A model generated the notes under the pieces. The model made no database searches. It was not told where the DNA came from and was given only the letters and a program-made list of their open reading frames with translations. Shown in pieces: positions 1 through 9,084 of a DNA stretch of 64,000 nt. Numbering within the stretch: position 1 is the first letter of the stretch; every line of letters starts with the position of its first letter. A program made the translations under genes and the position numbers. Source of the stretch: CAZAPG01 sp964486935 (lineage in GTDB: Bacteria; Chloroflexota; Anaerolineae; 4572-78; J111); contig CAZAPG010000007.1 in the NCBI GenBank assembly GCA_964486935.1, forward strand, positions 1 through 64,000, read 5' to 3'.

Positions 1-1536
1 GACTGGATCAGCGAGAGCTTCCCCGGCCAGTTCCGCAACTGGTTCTACAGCATGCTGGTAATGGGCGGCATTATTGACAAAAGTCCGTCGTTTACCACCA
101 ACTTTGGCTACGCCACCCTGTGGGCCGAAGATGGCCGCCCCATGCACAAAAGCTGGGGCAACAGCATCGAGTTTAACGAAGCCGCCGACAAAATGGGCGT
201 CGATGTGATGCGCTGGATGTACTGCAACCACAAGCCGGAACAAAACCTGCTGTTTGGCTACCACCGCGCCGATGAAGTGCGCCGACAGTTTCTGATTCCG
301 CTCTGGAACGTTTACAACTTTTTTGTGACTTACGCCAAACTCGATGAGTGGGAACCACCAAAGGACGAAGGTCAAAATAGTCATTCGTCATTCGTCACTC
401 GTCATTCGTCAATATTAGATAAATGGATTCTGGCCCGGCTCAACCAGGTGGTGGCCAAAGTGACCACCAACTTTGAAAATTACGACGCCTACACCGCCAC
501 GCTGGCTATTCAGGATTTGCTGGAGGATTTGACTAACTGGTACGTGCGCCGCTCTCGCCGCCGCTTTTGGAAATCTGAGCATGATACCGATAAGGAGGCG
601 GCCTATGCCACCCTGTACCACGTGCTGACCACGCTCATCAAGGTGCTGGCCCCGGTAACGCCCTTTGCCACCGAGGTCATGTACCAGAATCTGGTGCGCG
701 GAGTCGACCCGCGCGCGCCGGAGTCTATCCACCACTGCCAGTGGCCCCAGGCCGACGAGTCGGCCATTGACCAGGCATTATTGGAACAAATGGATTTGGC
801 TCGACGCATCGCCAGTTTGGGGCTGGGCGCGCGCGGCAGCGTTAACATCAAGGTGCGTCAGCCGTTGGGCAAAGCGCTGGTGCATGTGGGTCAGTCTGAC
901 AGCCTGCCCCACGATGGCCTGTCAAAAGAGCTAACCGAGATTGTGGTGGATGAGCTAAATGTAAAGGCGCTGGAATTTGTCAGCGAAGCCAGCGACCTGG
1001 TCAGTTACAAAATACTGCCCAATCTCAAGCTGGTTGGCCCCAAACTGGGCAAACTGGTTCCGGCGGTACGCAGCGCGCTGGAGCAGGCCAACGCCGATGA
1101 AGTTGTGGCCAGGGTGAATAGTGGCGAAAATGTGGTGTTGCAGGTTGACGGCCGGGCGATTGAACTGGCCCCCGATGAAGTGCTGGTGCAAACCGAACCG
1201 GCCGAGGGGCTGGCCGTAGCCGCCGATAAAGTCATCACCGTGGGCGTGGATGTGGTTATTACCGACGAGCTGGCCGCCGAGGGGTTGGCCCGCGAGCTGG
1301 TGCGCCGCATCCAGAATATGCGTAAGGATGCCCAATTTGATATTGCCGACAAAATCAATATCTACTACCAGGCCGAGGGCGCAATTCATCACGTGCTTGA
1401 GGATTGGGAAGATTACATCAAAAACGAAACGCTGGCCGTAGCCATCGAGCACCGGCTCATTCCCGAAGCCGCCTTTCAGCGCAAAGAGCAGGTGGACGGG
1501 CTGGATGTGATGCTGGGTGTGAAGCGGGCGGCGTAA
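1..1536 (+). CDS. ileS: Isoleucyl-tRNA synthetase, C-terminal part (5' end outside window)
   Basis: Class I aminoacyl-tRNA synthetase that charges tRNA-Ile; the reading frame is open from base 1, so the gene starts before the window. What remains is the end of the catalytic domain, with FPGQFRNWFYS and MHKSWGNSI in the place of the KMSKS loop, followed by the anticodon-binding helical domain with the family hallmark NWYVRRSRRRFW, and a C-terminal domain typical of the long (type 2) IleRS. About 511 residues are visible. A four-unit heptamer repeat lies in frame at 381-408 and codes for a Ser/His-rich stretch between the catalytic and anticodon-binding parts, where length variation is likely tolerated. 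An intrinsic terminator follows directly. Confidence 0.95.
   Translation, partial: DWISESFPGQFRNWFYSMLVMGGIIDKSPSFTTNFGYATLWAEDGRPMHKSWGNSIEFNEAADKMGVDVMRWMYCNHKPEQNLLFGYHRADEVRRQFLIPLWNVYNFFVTYAKLDEWEPPKDEGQNSHSSFVTRHSSILDKWILARLNQVVAKVTTNFENYDAYTATLAIQDLLEDLTNWYVRRSRRRFWKSEHDTDKEAAYATLYHVLTTLIKVLAPVTPFATEVMYQNLVRGVDPRAPESIHHCQWPQADESAIDQALLEQMDLARRIASLGLGARGSVNIKVRQPLGKALVHVGQSDSLPHDGLSKELTEIVVDELNVKALEFVSEASDLVSYKILPNLKLVGPKLGKLVPAVRSALEQANADEVVARVNSGENVVLQVDGRAIELAPDEVLVQTEPAEGLAVAADKVITVGVDVVITDELAAEGLARELVRRIQNMRKDAQFDIADKINIYYQAEGAIHHVLEDWEDYIKNETLAVAIEHRLIPEAAFQRKEQVDGLDVMLGVKRAA
381..408. repeat. Heptamer tandem repeat inside ileS
   Basis: Four tandem 7-bp units (TCATTCG, TCATTCG, TCACTCG, TCATTCG). 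They are translated in frame within ileS as part of SHSSFVTRHSS. Three units equal seven codons, but four units need flanking bases to keep the frame. Similar heptamer arrays occur at 17614-17687 and 33349-33404. Confidence 0.85.
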
Positions 1537-1555
1537 TTTTGCTGCTGCTACCCCA

Positions 1556-1587
1556 AAGTCCCCGCCAACAGGTGGGGACTTTTTTAT
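1556..1587 (+). terminator. Rho-independent terminator after ileS
   Basis: An 11-bp stem, AAGTCCCCGCC paired with GGTGGGGACTT (one G-U pair), with loop AACA, is followed by a run of T. It starts 20 bases after the ileS stop codon. Confidence 0.9.
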
Positions 1588-1670
1588 TATTCAAATTGAA
1601 TTCCAACAAAATCTTAACAACTTCTGAACATCTTTTTGTTAGGCTATCAACCAACAGAGAGAGGTAAGGG

Positions 1671-2498
1671 ATGAACTCAAAAGATTGGCTGCGCATTACA
1701 AGTGTGGCGATAGTTATGCTAACTTTTTTTGGGCTACCCGTGTTTATAGCCCCCAATGTGTCACCCCTGAATGTGGAGGGCCATACCCACGCCGGATACG
1801 CAAACGCCATCCCATCCGAAACAACGCCCCCGCTGCCCGCCCAAATAACTTACACGCTGGATTGGGACTGGGGCAAAGCTTCGCCAGGCGGCGCCGGCTG
1901 GCGCGTCACCAACAACCTGGGTTATCACATCCGGGTTGAGCAGGGATATCTGGTCACCCGCAGCGTAGAGTTGATTGCATGTGAACTTGACCACTCTCTT
2001 TCTCAAATAATATTCGACGCGCTGCCGCAACCGGCCTATGCCGGCCACGGCGTTACCGGGCACGACCTGTCCAGAATTAGCGTTCCCCAGGTTGAGTCTC
2101 TAACAGCACCCACAGCGGTAACGGTTGTGTCCACTTTTGGCAGCGAGCCGGCCTATTGCCAGGCTCACTATCTGCTGGCGCCGGCCATTGAAACCGCATC
2201 CAATTTACCCGGCCAGACAGACATGCTGGACGTCACCCTTTTTATCCGGGGAACATACACCGCTCCTACCGGCCACCCGCCCACGCCGTTTACCATCACT
2301 ACCCAACTGGCCTGGGGCGCGCTGGTAGATTTGCCCCAGGCAGTGCCGACACCCCGGCAAGCGACGCAAATTACCATCCGGCGCAATTTGGGTTCAATGT
2401 TCGATAATCTGGATTTTAGCCGGATGTCTGAGGCTGAGCAGGCCCAAACAATCCTGCGGTCGCTGGTCGCGTCAACGCAGATAGAAGTTTTGCCCTGA
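1671..2498 (+). CDS. Uncharacterised secreted protein, 275 aa
   Basis: Function not recognised. The N-terminus has a hydrophobic segment (about residues 11-28) that reads as a signal peptide or membrane anchor. The mature part has a WDWG motif near residue 65, then TNNLGYHIRV, and later scattered His and Cys (ACELDH, AYAGHGVTGHD, SEPAYCQAHY) that might bind metal; that is a guess. A purine-rich GAGAGAGGTAAGG sits just upstream as ribosome binding site. It is followed after 21 bases by a small CxxC protein and then a YHYH lipoprotein, so the three may form one envelope-related operon. Confidence 0.7.
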   Translation: MNSKDWLRITSVAIVMLTFFGLPVFIAPNVSPLNVEGHTHAGYANAIPSETTPPLPAQITYTLDWDWGKASPGGAGWRVTNNLGYHIRVEQGYLVTRSVELIACELDHSLSQIIFDALPQPAYAGHGVTGHDLSRISVPQVESLTAPTAVTVVSTFGSEPAYCQAHYLLAPAIETASNLPGQTDMLDVTLFIRGTYTAPTGHPPTPFTITTQLAWGALVDLPQAVPTPRQATQITIRRNLGSMFDNLDFSRMSEAEQAQTILRSLVASTQIEVLP

Positions 2499-2519
2499 CA
2501 TTTTTTGCAAGGAGGCCCG

Positions 2520-2732
2520 ATGAATCCGTTAACGTCCCATAATTCTCCCCATTGGCTGACGGTATGTATGGGGTGCAACAAAGCCCGAAACAAGCAGGGC
2601 GCCTGGGAGCAGGTAGATTTAACAAAGTTTGCCAAAATAAAGCTTGAAATCTCGCACGGAATCTGCCCCGATTGCGGCCCCAAACTATTCCCCAATTTCT
2701 GGCGCTCAGAGTCTGAGCATCAAATTTTATAA
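2520..2732 (+). CDS. Small CxxC/CPDC zinc-ribbon-like protein, 70 aa
   Basis: The sequence has VCMGCNKARNKQGAWEQV followed by SHGICPDCGPKLFP. This matches the two half-sites of the cysteine motif often found as a C-terminal module in PAS-domain sensor and response-regulator proteins (CxxC...SHGICPxC). Here it stands alone. Four cysteines in two CxxC pairs suggest one bound zinc. The start was chosen at the ATG preceded by AAGGAGG at a spacing of four bases; an upstream in-frame TTG is less likely. It lies between a secreted protein and a YHYH lipoprotein, upstream of kinase and two-component genes, which fits a signalling role. Confidence 0.7.
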   Translation: MNPLTSHNSPHWLTVCMGCNKARNKQGAWEQVDLTKFAKIKLEISHGICPDCGPKLFPNFWRSESEHQIL

Positions 2733-2750
2733 TTCAAATGGAGGATTGTA

Positions 2751-3953
2751 ATGCACTTATTGAAAGCAAGCCTGGTTTTTATCGCCCTGGTTATAATTAT
2801 TGGCTGCGCCGGGCCACCACCCCCACCTCCCCCGCCCGCCGAACAACCCCAACACGCCCAGGCCAAAGCGCCCGTTAGCAACCGACCGGCCGCCGAGTCT
2901 GCCCCCGGCCAAACCGGCAACGTAGCCCCGGCTCTCAACCTGGAAACCGGAGCCGAACCAGTAGCAGAAACTGCCCCGGAAAGCGGGGGCGAACCGGCTG
3001 CGGCAGAAGCCATGGCCAACGCGCCTGGCGATTGTCCGGCAGCTCACTTTTTAAGCGTTCAGGCCCATCCCGCTAATGGGGCTTACCCGGCCCCGCAACT
3101 GAGCGCCACCTGTACCGGCAGCACCCTGGTAGTGCAATCAAACGGCATCCCAAATTTTGAGTTTGTGCAGATTACCCCCAATCGTTTGCAGGCCCAAAAT
3201 TACAACTGGGAGATTCCGCTCAACCCCCGGCCGGCGGCTCAACCCGGCGATATTCCGGCCCTGGGCGCGGTGGCAGTAGCCGTTAACGGCATCCCCATTT
3301 TTGGCCCCAACGAAGCCCCCCAGGATGACTGGGGCGACCCCTATCTGGATGGTCTGCTTGATTACTGCAATGGACACACCGCCCAGCAGGGTATCTATCA
3401 CTTCCATACCCGGCCCGACTGCATTTTTGCCAATATCGAGGGCCAGGTGGGGCTGGTGATTGGCTACGCCTTTGACGGCTACCCCATTCTGGCCCCTTAC
3501 ATTTGCCAAACCGAAGATTGCAGCCAAACCCAAAAAGTAACCAGCAGTTGGCAGCGCACTCAGGATGTCCGCAACGCCTGGGAAGCCCACCAATATGTGG
3601 CCGGCTCCGGCAATTTGGACCGCTGCAACGGAATGGAAATGGCCGACGGTAGTTACGCCTATTTTGCTACCGATACCTTCCCTTATTTTTTGGCCTGCTA
3701 CCACGGGGTAGCCAATGTGTCAAACCAGCTGCCCGGCAGCGGGCCGCCCCAGGGCGAAAATGCAAATCAGGGCGGCGCACCCCAAAACCAGAACCAGGGC
3801 TTCGCGCCCAACCTGGCCGCTGCCGCCGTCCGGCTGGGCGTCAGCGAACAGGCCCTGCGCGAAGCCCTTGGCCCACCGCCGCCGGATATGGCCGCCGCGG
3901 CTGCCCGACTGGGGGTTAGCGAGCAGGCTTTACAGCAGGCCCTTCAGCCCTGA
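2751..3953 (+). CDS. YHYH-domain lipoprotein, 400 aa
   Basis: Predicted lipoprotein: a hydrophobic signal ending in VIIIGC (lipid-anchored Cys19), then a Pro-rich and Ala/Pro/Glu-rich linker to about residue 80. The central region carries the YHYH signature (GIYHFHTRPDC, about residue 220, and DGYPIL shortly after) with several cysteines (YCNGH, CQTEDC, DRCNG) likely to form disulfides. The C-terminus holds two copies of a short helical repeat, AAxRLGVSEQAL followed by (R/Q)(E/Q)AL, separated by a Pro stretch. YHYH proteins are of unknown biochemical function, though His clusters suggest metal binding. A GGAGG site precedes the start. The kinase gene downstream has a comparable Pro-rich extracellular tail, hinting at a shared envelope process. 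Confidence 0.85.
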   Translation: MHLLKASLVFIALVIIIGCAGPPPPPPPPAEQPQHAQAKAPVSNRPAAESAPGQTGNVAPALNLETGAEPVAETAPESGGEPAAAEAMANAPGDCPAAHFLSVQAHPANGAYPAPQLSATCTGSTLVVQSNGIPNFEFVQITPNRLQAQNYNWEIPLNPRPAAQPGDIPALGAVAVAVNGIPIFGPNEAPQDDWGDPYLDGLLDYCNGHTAQQGIYHFHTRPDCIFANIEGQVGLVIGYAFDGYPILAPYICQTEDCSQTQKVTSSWQRTQDVRNAWEAHQYVAGSGNLDRCNGMEMADGSYAYFATDTFPYFLACYHGVANVSNQLPGSGPPQGENANQGGAPQNQNQGFAPNLAAAAVRLGVSEQALREALGPPPPDMAAAAARLGVSEQALQQALQP

Positions 3954-3994
3954 TGATAGTACCATTTACCCTGCTTTCAGAGGGTTTTTGGGCC

Positions 3995-4024
3995 TTGTTA
4001 AAGGATGCGTCTTTATAATATACT
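3995..4024 (+). promoter_or_regulatory. Candidate promoter upstream of the kinase gene
   Basis: TTGTTA and TATACT are separated by 18 bp; an overlapping TATAAT lies at 4014-4019. It sits about 100 bp upstream of the kinase start codon. Confidence 0.5.
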
Positions 4025-4056
4025 GTACAAAGGTTGCCACGCTAAAAATCTCAACC

Positions 4057-4083
4057 GATGCCCCGGTGTGGTGCCGGGGCATC
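4057..4083 (+). promoter_or_regulatory. Stable leader hairpin in the kinase 5' UTR
   Basis: Perfect 10-bp inverted repeat GATGCCCCGG / CCGGGGCATC with a 7-nt loop, 41 bases before the kinase ATG. The bases that follow are only moderately T-rich, so it is either a weak terminator/attenuator or an mRNA-stabilising hairpin. Confidence 0.6.
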
Positions 4084-4124
4084 AGCTCTATTTTACCCCC
4101 AACAATCGTTTTGGAGCTCGCGCC

Positions 4125-5582
4125 ATGGAAAATCTCACAGGTAAACAATTTGGGGCATATCGCATTGTTGCGCCGTTGGGCGAAGGCGGCATGGCTGCTG
4201 TGTACAAGGCCTTTCAACCCGGCATCGACCGCTACGTTGCGATTAAGGTGCTGCCGCGACACCTTGCCAACGACCCTCAATTTATTGGCCGCTTTGAGCA
4301 AGAAGCAAAGGTGCTGGCCAAACTACAACACCCTCATATTTTGCCCATTCACGATTATGGCGAGGCCGAAGGATTTACCTATATTGTCATGCCTTTGATT
4401 GATGGGGGGGATTTAACCGACCTGCTCCAGCGCAAGCAGTTCACCCCGGCAGAAATTGAACAGGTCATTTCTCAGGTGGGCGACGCCCTGGATTACGCCC
4501 ACTCCCTGGGCGTGGTTCACCGGGATATCAAACCGAGCAACATTCTGGTAGACCATCGCGGCAATTGCCTGCTGACCGATTTTGGCATTGCCAAACTTGT
4601 CGAAGGCGCTGCATCAGACAAATTGACCGCTACCGGCCACGTGGTTGGCACCCCCTCTTATATGTCGCCAGAGCAGGGCTACGGTAAACCGCTGGATAGC
4701 CGCAGCGATATCTACTCTCTGGGAGTCATTTTATATGAGATGGCCACCGGCCGGGTACCCTTTAGGGCAGAAACGCCCATGGCAGTGGTCATCAAACATA
4801 TGAACGCCCCCCTGCCCCCGCCGCGCGAATTTAACCCCAACCTGCCCAACGGCCTTGAACGGGTCATTCTCAAAGCAATGGCTAAAAACCCCAACGACCG
4901 CTACCCCACCGCCGGCGAGATGGTAACCGCCTTGCGCCACACCCTTCAGCAGGGTAGCCAGGCGCCGGTAGCAGCCGCTATACCCAATGACCCCGGCCTG
5001 ACTTCGTTGAGCCAAACCGGACCGGTCGCCCAACCTGCGGCTCAAACTGTCAAACTTTCCGCATCAACCCGCAATCGCATCTCCCTTTGGCTGGTTGTGG
5101 GCGTGCCGCTGGTAATTATTTTGTTACTGGCCATTCTGCTTGGCCTCTGGTTTTTAAGCCGTCCTGGCCCTATTCCGGCCGCTCCGCCACCACCCCCGCC
5201 ACCGGCGCAACCCGCCCAGGAGCAGCCGGCCTTACAGCTTCCTCCACCGCCAACGCCTAGCCGCCAGCCACAAGCCACGGCCACAAGAGTAGTACCAGAG
5301 CAATCCCCCACCCTGGAACAACAACAGCCCCCGCCTGAACCGCAACAGACACCCTTGCAGCAGCAGCAACCGCCGCCCCAACCACAACAACCCTCGAGGC
5401 AGCAGCCACCGCCACCCCCAGGCGACGGGCCGCCGCCAGAGGCTATTCAGGCTTGCGCTGGGCAAAGCCAGGGGGCTGCCTGCCGATTTACGGCTCCTCA
5501 CGGCCCGGTAACCGGCAGTTGTATGCTCATTCGGCAACAACTGGCCTGCGTTCCGCCGGGAGGGCCGCCCCCGCAACCGTAG
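4125..5582 (+). CDS. Transmembrane Ser/Thr protein kinase (PknB type), 485 aa
   Basis: Membrane-anchored eukaryotic-type kinase. Residues 11-275 form the kinase domain: Gly-rich loop LGEGGMAAVY, ATP-binding lysine in VAIKV (K41), catalytic loop HRDIKPSN (132-139), metal-binding DFG (152-154) and GTPSYMSPEQ. One transmembrane helix follows near residues 325-347, then a Pro/Gln-rich extracellular region and a Cys-containing C-terminal module (ACAGQSQGAAC, GSCMLIRQQLACVP) likely to be disulfide-bonded. The start was set at MENLTGKQFG, where kinase homology begins; an open frame reaches 40 codons further upstream but crosses the leader hairpin. The response regulator gene follows 30 bases later, so phospho-signalling systems of two kinds sit together. 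Confidence 0.92.
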   Translation: MENLTGKQFGAYRIVAPLGEGGMAAVYKAFQPGIDRYVAIKVLPRHLANDPQFIGRFEQEAKVLAKLQHPHILPIHDYGEAEGFTYIVMPLIDGGDLTDLLQRKQFTPAEIEQVISQVGDALDYAHSLGVVHRDIKPSNILVDHRGNCLLTDFGIAKLVEGAASDKLTATGHVVGTPSYMSPEQGYGKPLDSRSDIYSLGVILYEMATGRVPFRAETPMAVVIKHMNAPLPPPREFNPNLPNGLERVILKAMAKNPNDRYPTAGEMVTALRHTLQQGSQAPVAAAIPNDPGLTSLSQTGPVAQPAAQTVKLSASTRNRISLWLVVGVPLVIILLLAILLGLWFLSRPGPIPAAPPPPPPPAQPAQEQPALQLPPPPTPSRQPQATATRVVPEQSPTLEQQQPPPEPQQTPLQQQQPPPQPQQPSRQQPPPPPGDGPPPEAIQACAGQSQGAACRFTAPHGPVTGSCMLIRQQLACVPPGGPPPQP

Positions 5583-5612
5583 GGGCGTTGATTTAAAAAC
5601 GGAACAAACATT

Positions 5613-6305
5613 ATGTCTAACACCATTCTGGTTGTCGATGATAAAAAAAGCATGCGGGCGCTGGTGAGAGATTATCTAACCCAGGAAGGTTTCAAAGTGG
5701 TTACGGCTGAAAACGGGCGCGAAGCCCTGTTTGTGGCCCGCCGTGAAAAACCCAATTTAATTCTGCTGGATATCATGATGCCTGAAATGGGCGGCTACGA
5801 TTTTATGCGCCTCTACAGCAAAGAAAGCGACACGCCCATTATTCTGTTGACAGCCAAAGTGGAGGAGTCTGACAAGGTGCTAGGGCTGGAGTTGGGCGCC
5901 GACGACTACATCACCAAACCCTTTAGCATGCGCGAGCTAACTGCTCGCGTTCGGGCCGTGCTGCGCCGGCTGCAAAAACAGGGAAGAGCGGCAGAGGTTA
6001 TTCGCGCTGCCGATATGACGCTGGATAAAAGCAGCCGCCTGGTGCAGCGCGGCAGCCAGACATTCAATCTGACCCCTTCTGAATTTGACCTGCTGGCGCT
6101 GCTGATGGCTTCGCCGGGGCGGGCCTTTTCTCGCGTCGAGTTGCTCGACCGATTGCAGGGCGCCGGCTTTGAGGGTGTCGAACGCACCATTGATGTCCAC
6201 ATCAGAAATCTGCGCGCCAAAATTGAACCCAATCCCGGCTCACCCCAATACATTGAAACCGTCTTTGGGATTGGCTATCGCTTTAGGGCCGACTGGCTGG
6301 CCTGA
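5613..6305 (+). CDS. OmpR/PhoB-family response regulator, 230 aa
   Basis: DNA-binding response regulator. The receiver domain (residues 1-120) has the acidic pocket D9/D10, phospho-acceptor D53 in LLDIMMP, the switch Thr in LLTA and K102 in ITKPF. The C-terminal winged-helix domain (about 130-228) ends in the typical VFGIGYRF. The partner histidine kinase starts 11 bases after its stop, so they form one transcription unit and a cognate pair. Target genes cannot be read from the window. Confidence 0.96.
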   Translation: MSNTILVVDDKKSMRALVRDYLTQEGFKVVTAENGREALFVARREKPNLILLDIMMPEMGGYDFMRLYSKESDTPIILLTAKVEESDKVLGLELGADDYITKPFSMRELTARVRAVLRRLQKQGRAAEVIRAADMTLDKSSRLVQRGSQTFNLTPSEFDLLALLMASPGRAFSRVELLDRLQGAGFEGVERTIDVHIRNLRAKIEPNPGSPQYIETVFGIGYRFRADWLA

Positions 6306-6316
6306 AAGCTGCTGAC

Positions 6317-7729
6317 ATGTTGCATCGCTCGCTGACTTTGAAGTTGTTAGGGGCTTTTTTGGTTGTTAGCCTCATCGGCATTGTGGGAGTGGCGCTGCTG
6401 GCCGGCAGAATTACCGTCAGGGCATTTGACCGTTATTTTCTTGAGCAAGCCCGCCAGAACTTTATGGCCACAACCACCAATTATTACCGGCAAACCGGCT
6501 CGTGGCAGGGGCTAAATGAATTTCTGCGCCAACAGAACCGGCAACCGCCGCCACGGCCCCAGGCTGGCGCTTCCTCACCCCCGCCGGTAAAACCCCCGCC
6601 TTTTATATTGGCCGACCAAAATGGGCAGGTGGTGGTGCCTGGAATAGCCTACCGCCCCGGCGACCGCCTGCCGGAGACCTTGTTGGCCCGTGGCACGCCG
6701 CTTGAAATTGACGGCAGAGTGGTTGGCGCCATCCTGGACCCGGATGAGAACCTCGTCCGCAACCCGGCTGAGGCAGAATTTTTGGCGCGAATAAACCGTA
6801 CCCTGCTGTATGCCGCCCTTGGAGCCGCCGCTATTGCCCTGTTGCTGGGCATTCTTTTGGCCCGCGCGTTGACCCGCCCCCTGCGAGAGCTAACCGCCGC
6901 CACCCAGGCCATGGCCCAGGGCCATTTGCAACAATCGGTGCCGGTGCGCTCGGAAGATGAGTTGGGGCAACTGGCCGCCGCCTTCAACCAGATGAGCGAC
7001 GACCTGGCTCGCGCCAACCAACTGCGCCGCCAGATGACCGCCGATATTGCCCACGATTTGCGCAGCCCGCTGGCGGTAATTGCCGGCTACATCGAATCGC
7101 TGCGCGATGGCGTTTTGCAGCCAAACCCGGAAATGTTTGACACCCTGCACACCGAGGCCCAGCATTTACAACATCTGGTTGAAGATTTGCGCACCCTCTC
7201 GCTGGCCGACGCCAATGAATTACCCTTGCAGCGACAGCCGGTGCGGGTGGTCAATTTGCTAAACCGGCCGGCGCTGGCCTACCGGACCCAGGCCGAACAA
7301 CAGCAGATAACCCTGCAAGTTGAGGCCAACGATTCTTGGCCAGAAATCAACATTGACCCGGAACGGATGGCGCAAGTTTTGAGTAATCTGGTGAGTAACG
7401 CCTTGCGGTACACGCCGGCCGGTGGAAAAATCACCTTATCGGCCCAAACCCAGAATGGAGCAGTAACACTAATGGTGCAGGATACCGGCAGCGGCATCCA
7501 CCCCCAAGACTTGCCCCACATTTTTGACCGATTTTACCGGGCCGACACGTCGCGCCAGCAAAATGAGGGGGAGTCGGGGTTGGGGTTGGCCATTGCCAGG
7601 GCTATTGTGCAAGCGCATGGGGGAGAAATATTTGTAGAAAGCGAAGTAAATTGGGGGACAACCTTTAAGGTTGTGCTGCCGCTAACCGCAGTGACACCCA
7701 CCAATCACAGCAGCAGCGAAAAGGCGTGA
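6317..7729 (+). CDS. Membrane sensor histidine kinase, 470 aa
   Basis: Two transmembrane helices (about 10-30 and 162-182) flank an extracytoplasmic sensor region of about 130 residues containing a Pro-rich patch. Then come a HAMP domain (ALTRPLRELTAATQAM), the HisKA dimerisation helix with phospho-accepting His in DIAHDLRSPL, and the HATPase domain with N box NLVSNALRYTP, G1 DTGSGI, F box FDRFYR and G2 GLGLAIA. It is the partner of the response regulator just upstream. The last 25 bases overlap, tail to tail, the end of the DUF445 gene on the other strand, and no terminator separates them, so the two convergent transcripts must overlap. Confidence 0.96.
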   Translation: MLHRSLTLKLLGAFLVVSLIGIVGVALLAGRITVRAFDRYFLEQARQNFMATTTNYYRQTGSWQGLNEFLRQQNRQPPPRPQAGASSPPPVKPPPFILADQNGQVVVPGIAYRPGDRLPETLLARGTPLEIDGRVVGAILDPDENLVRNPAEAEFLARINRTLLYAALGAAAIALLLGILLARALTRPLRELTAATQAMAQGHLQQSVPVRSEDELGQLAAAFNQMSDDLARANQLRRQMTADIAHDLRSPLAVIAGYIESLRDGVLQPNPEMFDTLHTEAQHLQHLVEDLRTLSLADANELPLQRQPVRVVNLLNRPALAYRTQAEQQQITLQVEANDSWPEINIDPERMAQVLSNLVSNALRYTPAGGKITLSAQTQNGAVTLMVQDTGSGIHPQDLPHIFDRFYRADTSRQQNEGESGLGLAIARAIVQAHGGEIFVESEVNWGTTFKVVLPLTAVTPTNHSSSEKA

Positions 7730-8982
7730 ATCGCAAAACCAACCAGCCCGCCAACCAGCGTGCCATTGATGCGGATAAACTGCAAATCTTTGCCTACCTG
7801 AACTTCTATTTTGCGGGCCGCATCCTGTCCATCCCATTTGTTGATGGTGTGGGCAATCAAATATTCCACTTCGTGGCCGTATTTTTCAATCAGGTAAAGC
7901 AGCACTTCTTCCACCCAGTGGTCAATTTTTTCCAGCAGGGATTGGTCATGTTGGGCCGTTTGCCCAAACCTGACCAGCCCCTCTTGAATAGAGTGGCGAA
8001 TATTGGCGTTGGCCTCTGAGGCGTGGCTCATGAGCGAGGCTTTAATATCGGCCCACAGCGAAGATGAAAACTCGCGGACCACCGGCTGCTGCAACAATTC
8101 TTCTTTTAGCGCCGCTTCTCTGGCCAGCATCTCCGGCGAGTTCTTTAAATCTTCTACAAAACGGTCTATGGTAAAGCTGAAATTTCTGTGCAGCGGGTGG
8201 TCGGGATTGGCGTTTACCTCTTGGAGGGTGTCGTCAACCGCATCGACAATTTTTTGATAAATTTTGTTGTCGATGTTGCGCGGCAGCCACCAGGGAGTCT
8301 CCTGGTTGATTTTTTGTTTGATGATGATTTTGTTCTCTCGGATAAATTGCCCGCCCGTTTTGACCGACATGGAGAGGAGTTCCTGTTTGCGGTTGCCCGA
8401 TAGCACCAGCGATAGCAAATTGCCCAGCAGCGGCGCAAAGCGCATGGTGCGAATTTGGGCAGCCATGCTTCGCTCTATCAGCGCCTGAACATCCTCATCT
8501 TTCATTACCTGCACGGCGGCGGCCAGCCCTTCGGCCAGGTGTTTGGCAATCAATTGGCTGTTCTGGGGCCGGCTCAACCAGACGGCCACCCGTTTGGTAA
8601 TTTCCAGCGTTTGCAATCGCTCGGAAATAACATCTCTGGACAAAAAGTTGTCTCTAATAAACAGCCCCAACTGGCGGCCAATTTCTTCTTTGCGGTTGGG
8701 CACAATGGCTGTGTGCGGAATTTTCAGCCCCAGCGGATGTCGAAACAGAGCCGTAACGGCAAACCAGTCGGCCAGCGCCCCGACCATGGCCGCCTCGGCC
8801 GTGGCCCGCACAAAACCTATCCACACGGCCCTACCCTCAAATATCGAAGCGACCACAAAAATAATAAAGGCCGCCACCAGCAGCGAGGTAGCAATAAATT
8901 TCATCCGGCCAAGTTCGGCCACCTTGTGGGGATTCTCAAGCAGGGGCTGCTCTGTTTGTAAATTTACGCCCGAAAGTTGCAT
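7705..8982 (-). CDS. DUF445 family membrane protein, 425 aa
   Basis: The family signature is clear: an N-terminal membrane segment, then GALADWFAVTALFRHPLGLKIPHTAIVP and KEEIGRQLGLFIRDNF. A long, mostly helical middle follows, and the protein ends with a hydrophobic C-terminal helix (GTLVGGLVGFAIHAFSLLL). Members of this family (E. coli YjiN is one) have no established function. The gene runs opposite to the two-component operon and shares its last 25 bases with the kinase gene. A good promoter lies about 30 bases upstream of the start. Confidence 0.88.
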   Translation of the reverse strand: MQLSGVNLQTEQPLLENPHKVAELGRMKFIATSLLVAAFIIFVVASIFEGRAVWIGFVRATAEAAMVGALADWFAVTALFRHPLGLKIPHTAIVPNRKEEIGRQLGLFIRDNFLSRDVISERLQTLEITKRVAVWLSRPQNSQLIAKHLAEGLAAAVQVMKDEDVQALIERSMAAQIRTMRFAPLLGNLLSLVLSGNRKQELLSMSVKTGGQFIRENKIIIKQKINQETPWWLPRNIDNKIYQKIVDAVDDTLQEVNANPDHPLHRNFSFTIDRFVEDLKNSPEMLAREAALKEELLQQPVVREFSSSLWADIKASLMSHASEANANIRHSIQEGLVRFGQTAQHDQSLLEKIDHWVEEVLLYLIEKYGHEVEYLIAHTINKWDGQDAARKIEVQVGKDLQFIRINGTLVGGLVGFAIHAFSLLL

Positions 8983-9011
8983 TGGTTACACCTGCCAGTT
9001 TTATTACTAAC

Positions 9012-9040
9012 ATTTTATCAGCAAGCTGTAAGGGATACAA
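9012..9040 (-). promoter_or_regulatory. Sigma70-type promoter for the DUF445 gene
   Basis: On the minus strand TTGTAT and TAAAAT are separated by 17 bp, placing transcription start roughly 20-25 bases before the DUF445 start codon. Confidence 0.65.
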
Positions 9041-9084
9041 ACCTTTTTGGGGCGCAATTAACGGAGGATTGCGAACCGTACCGG

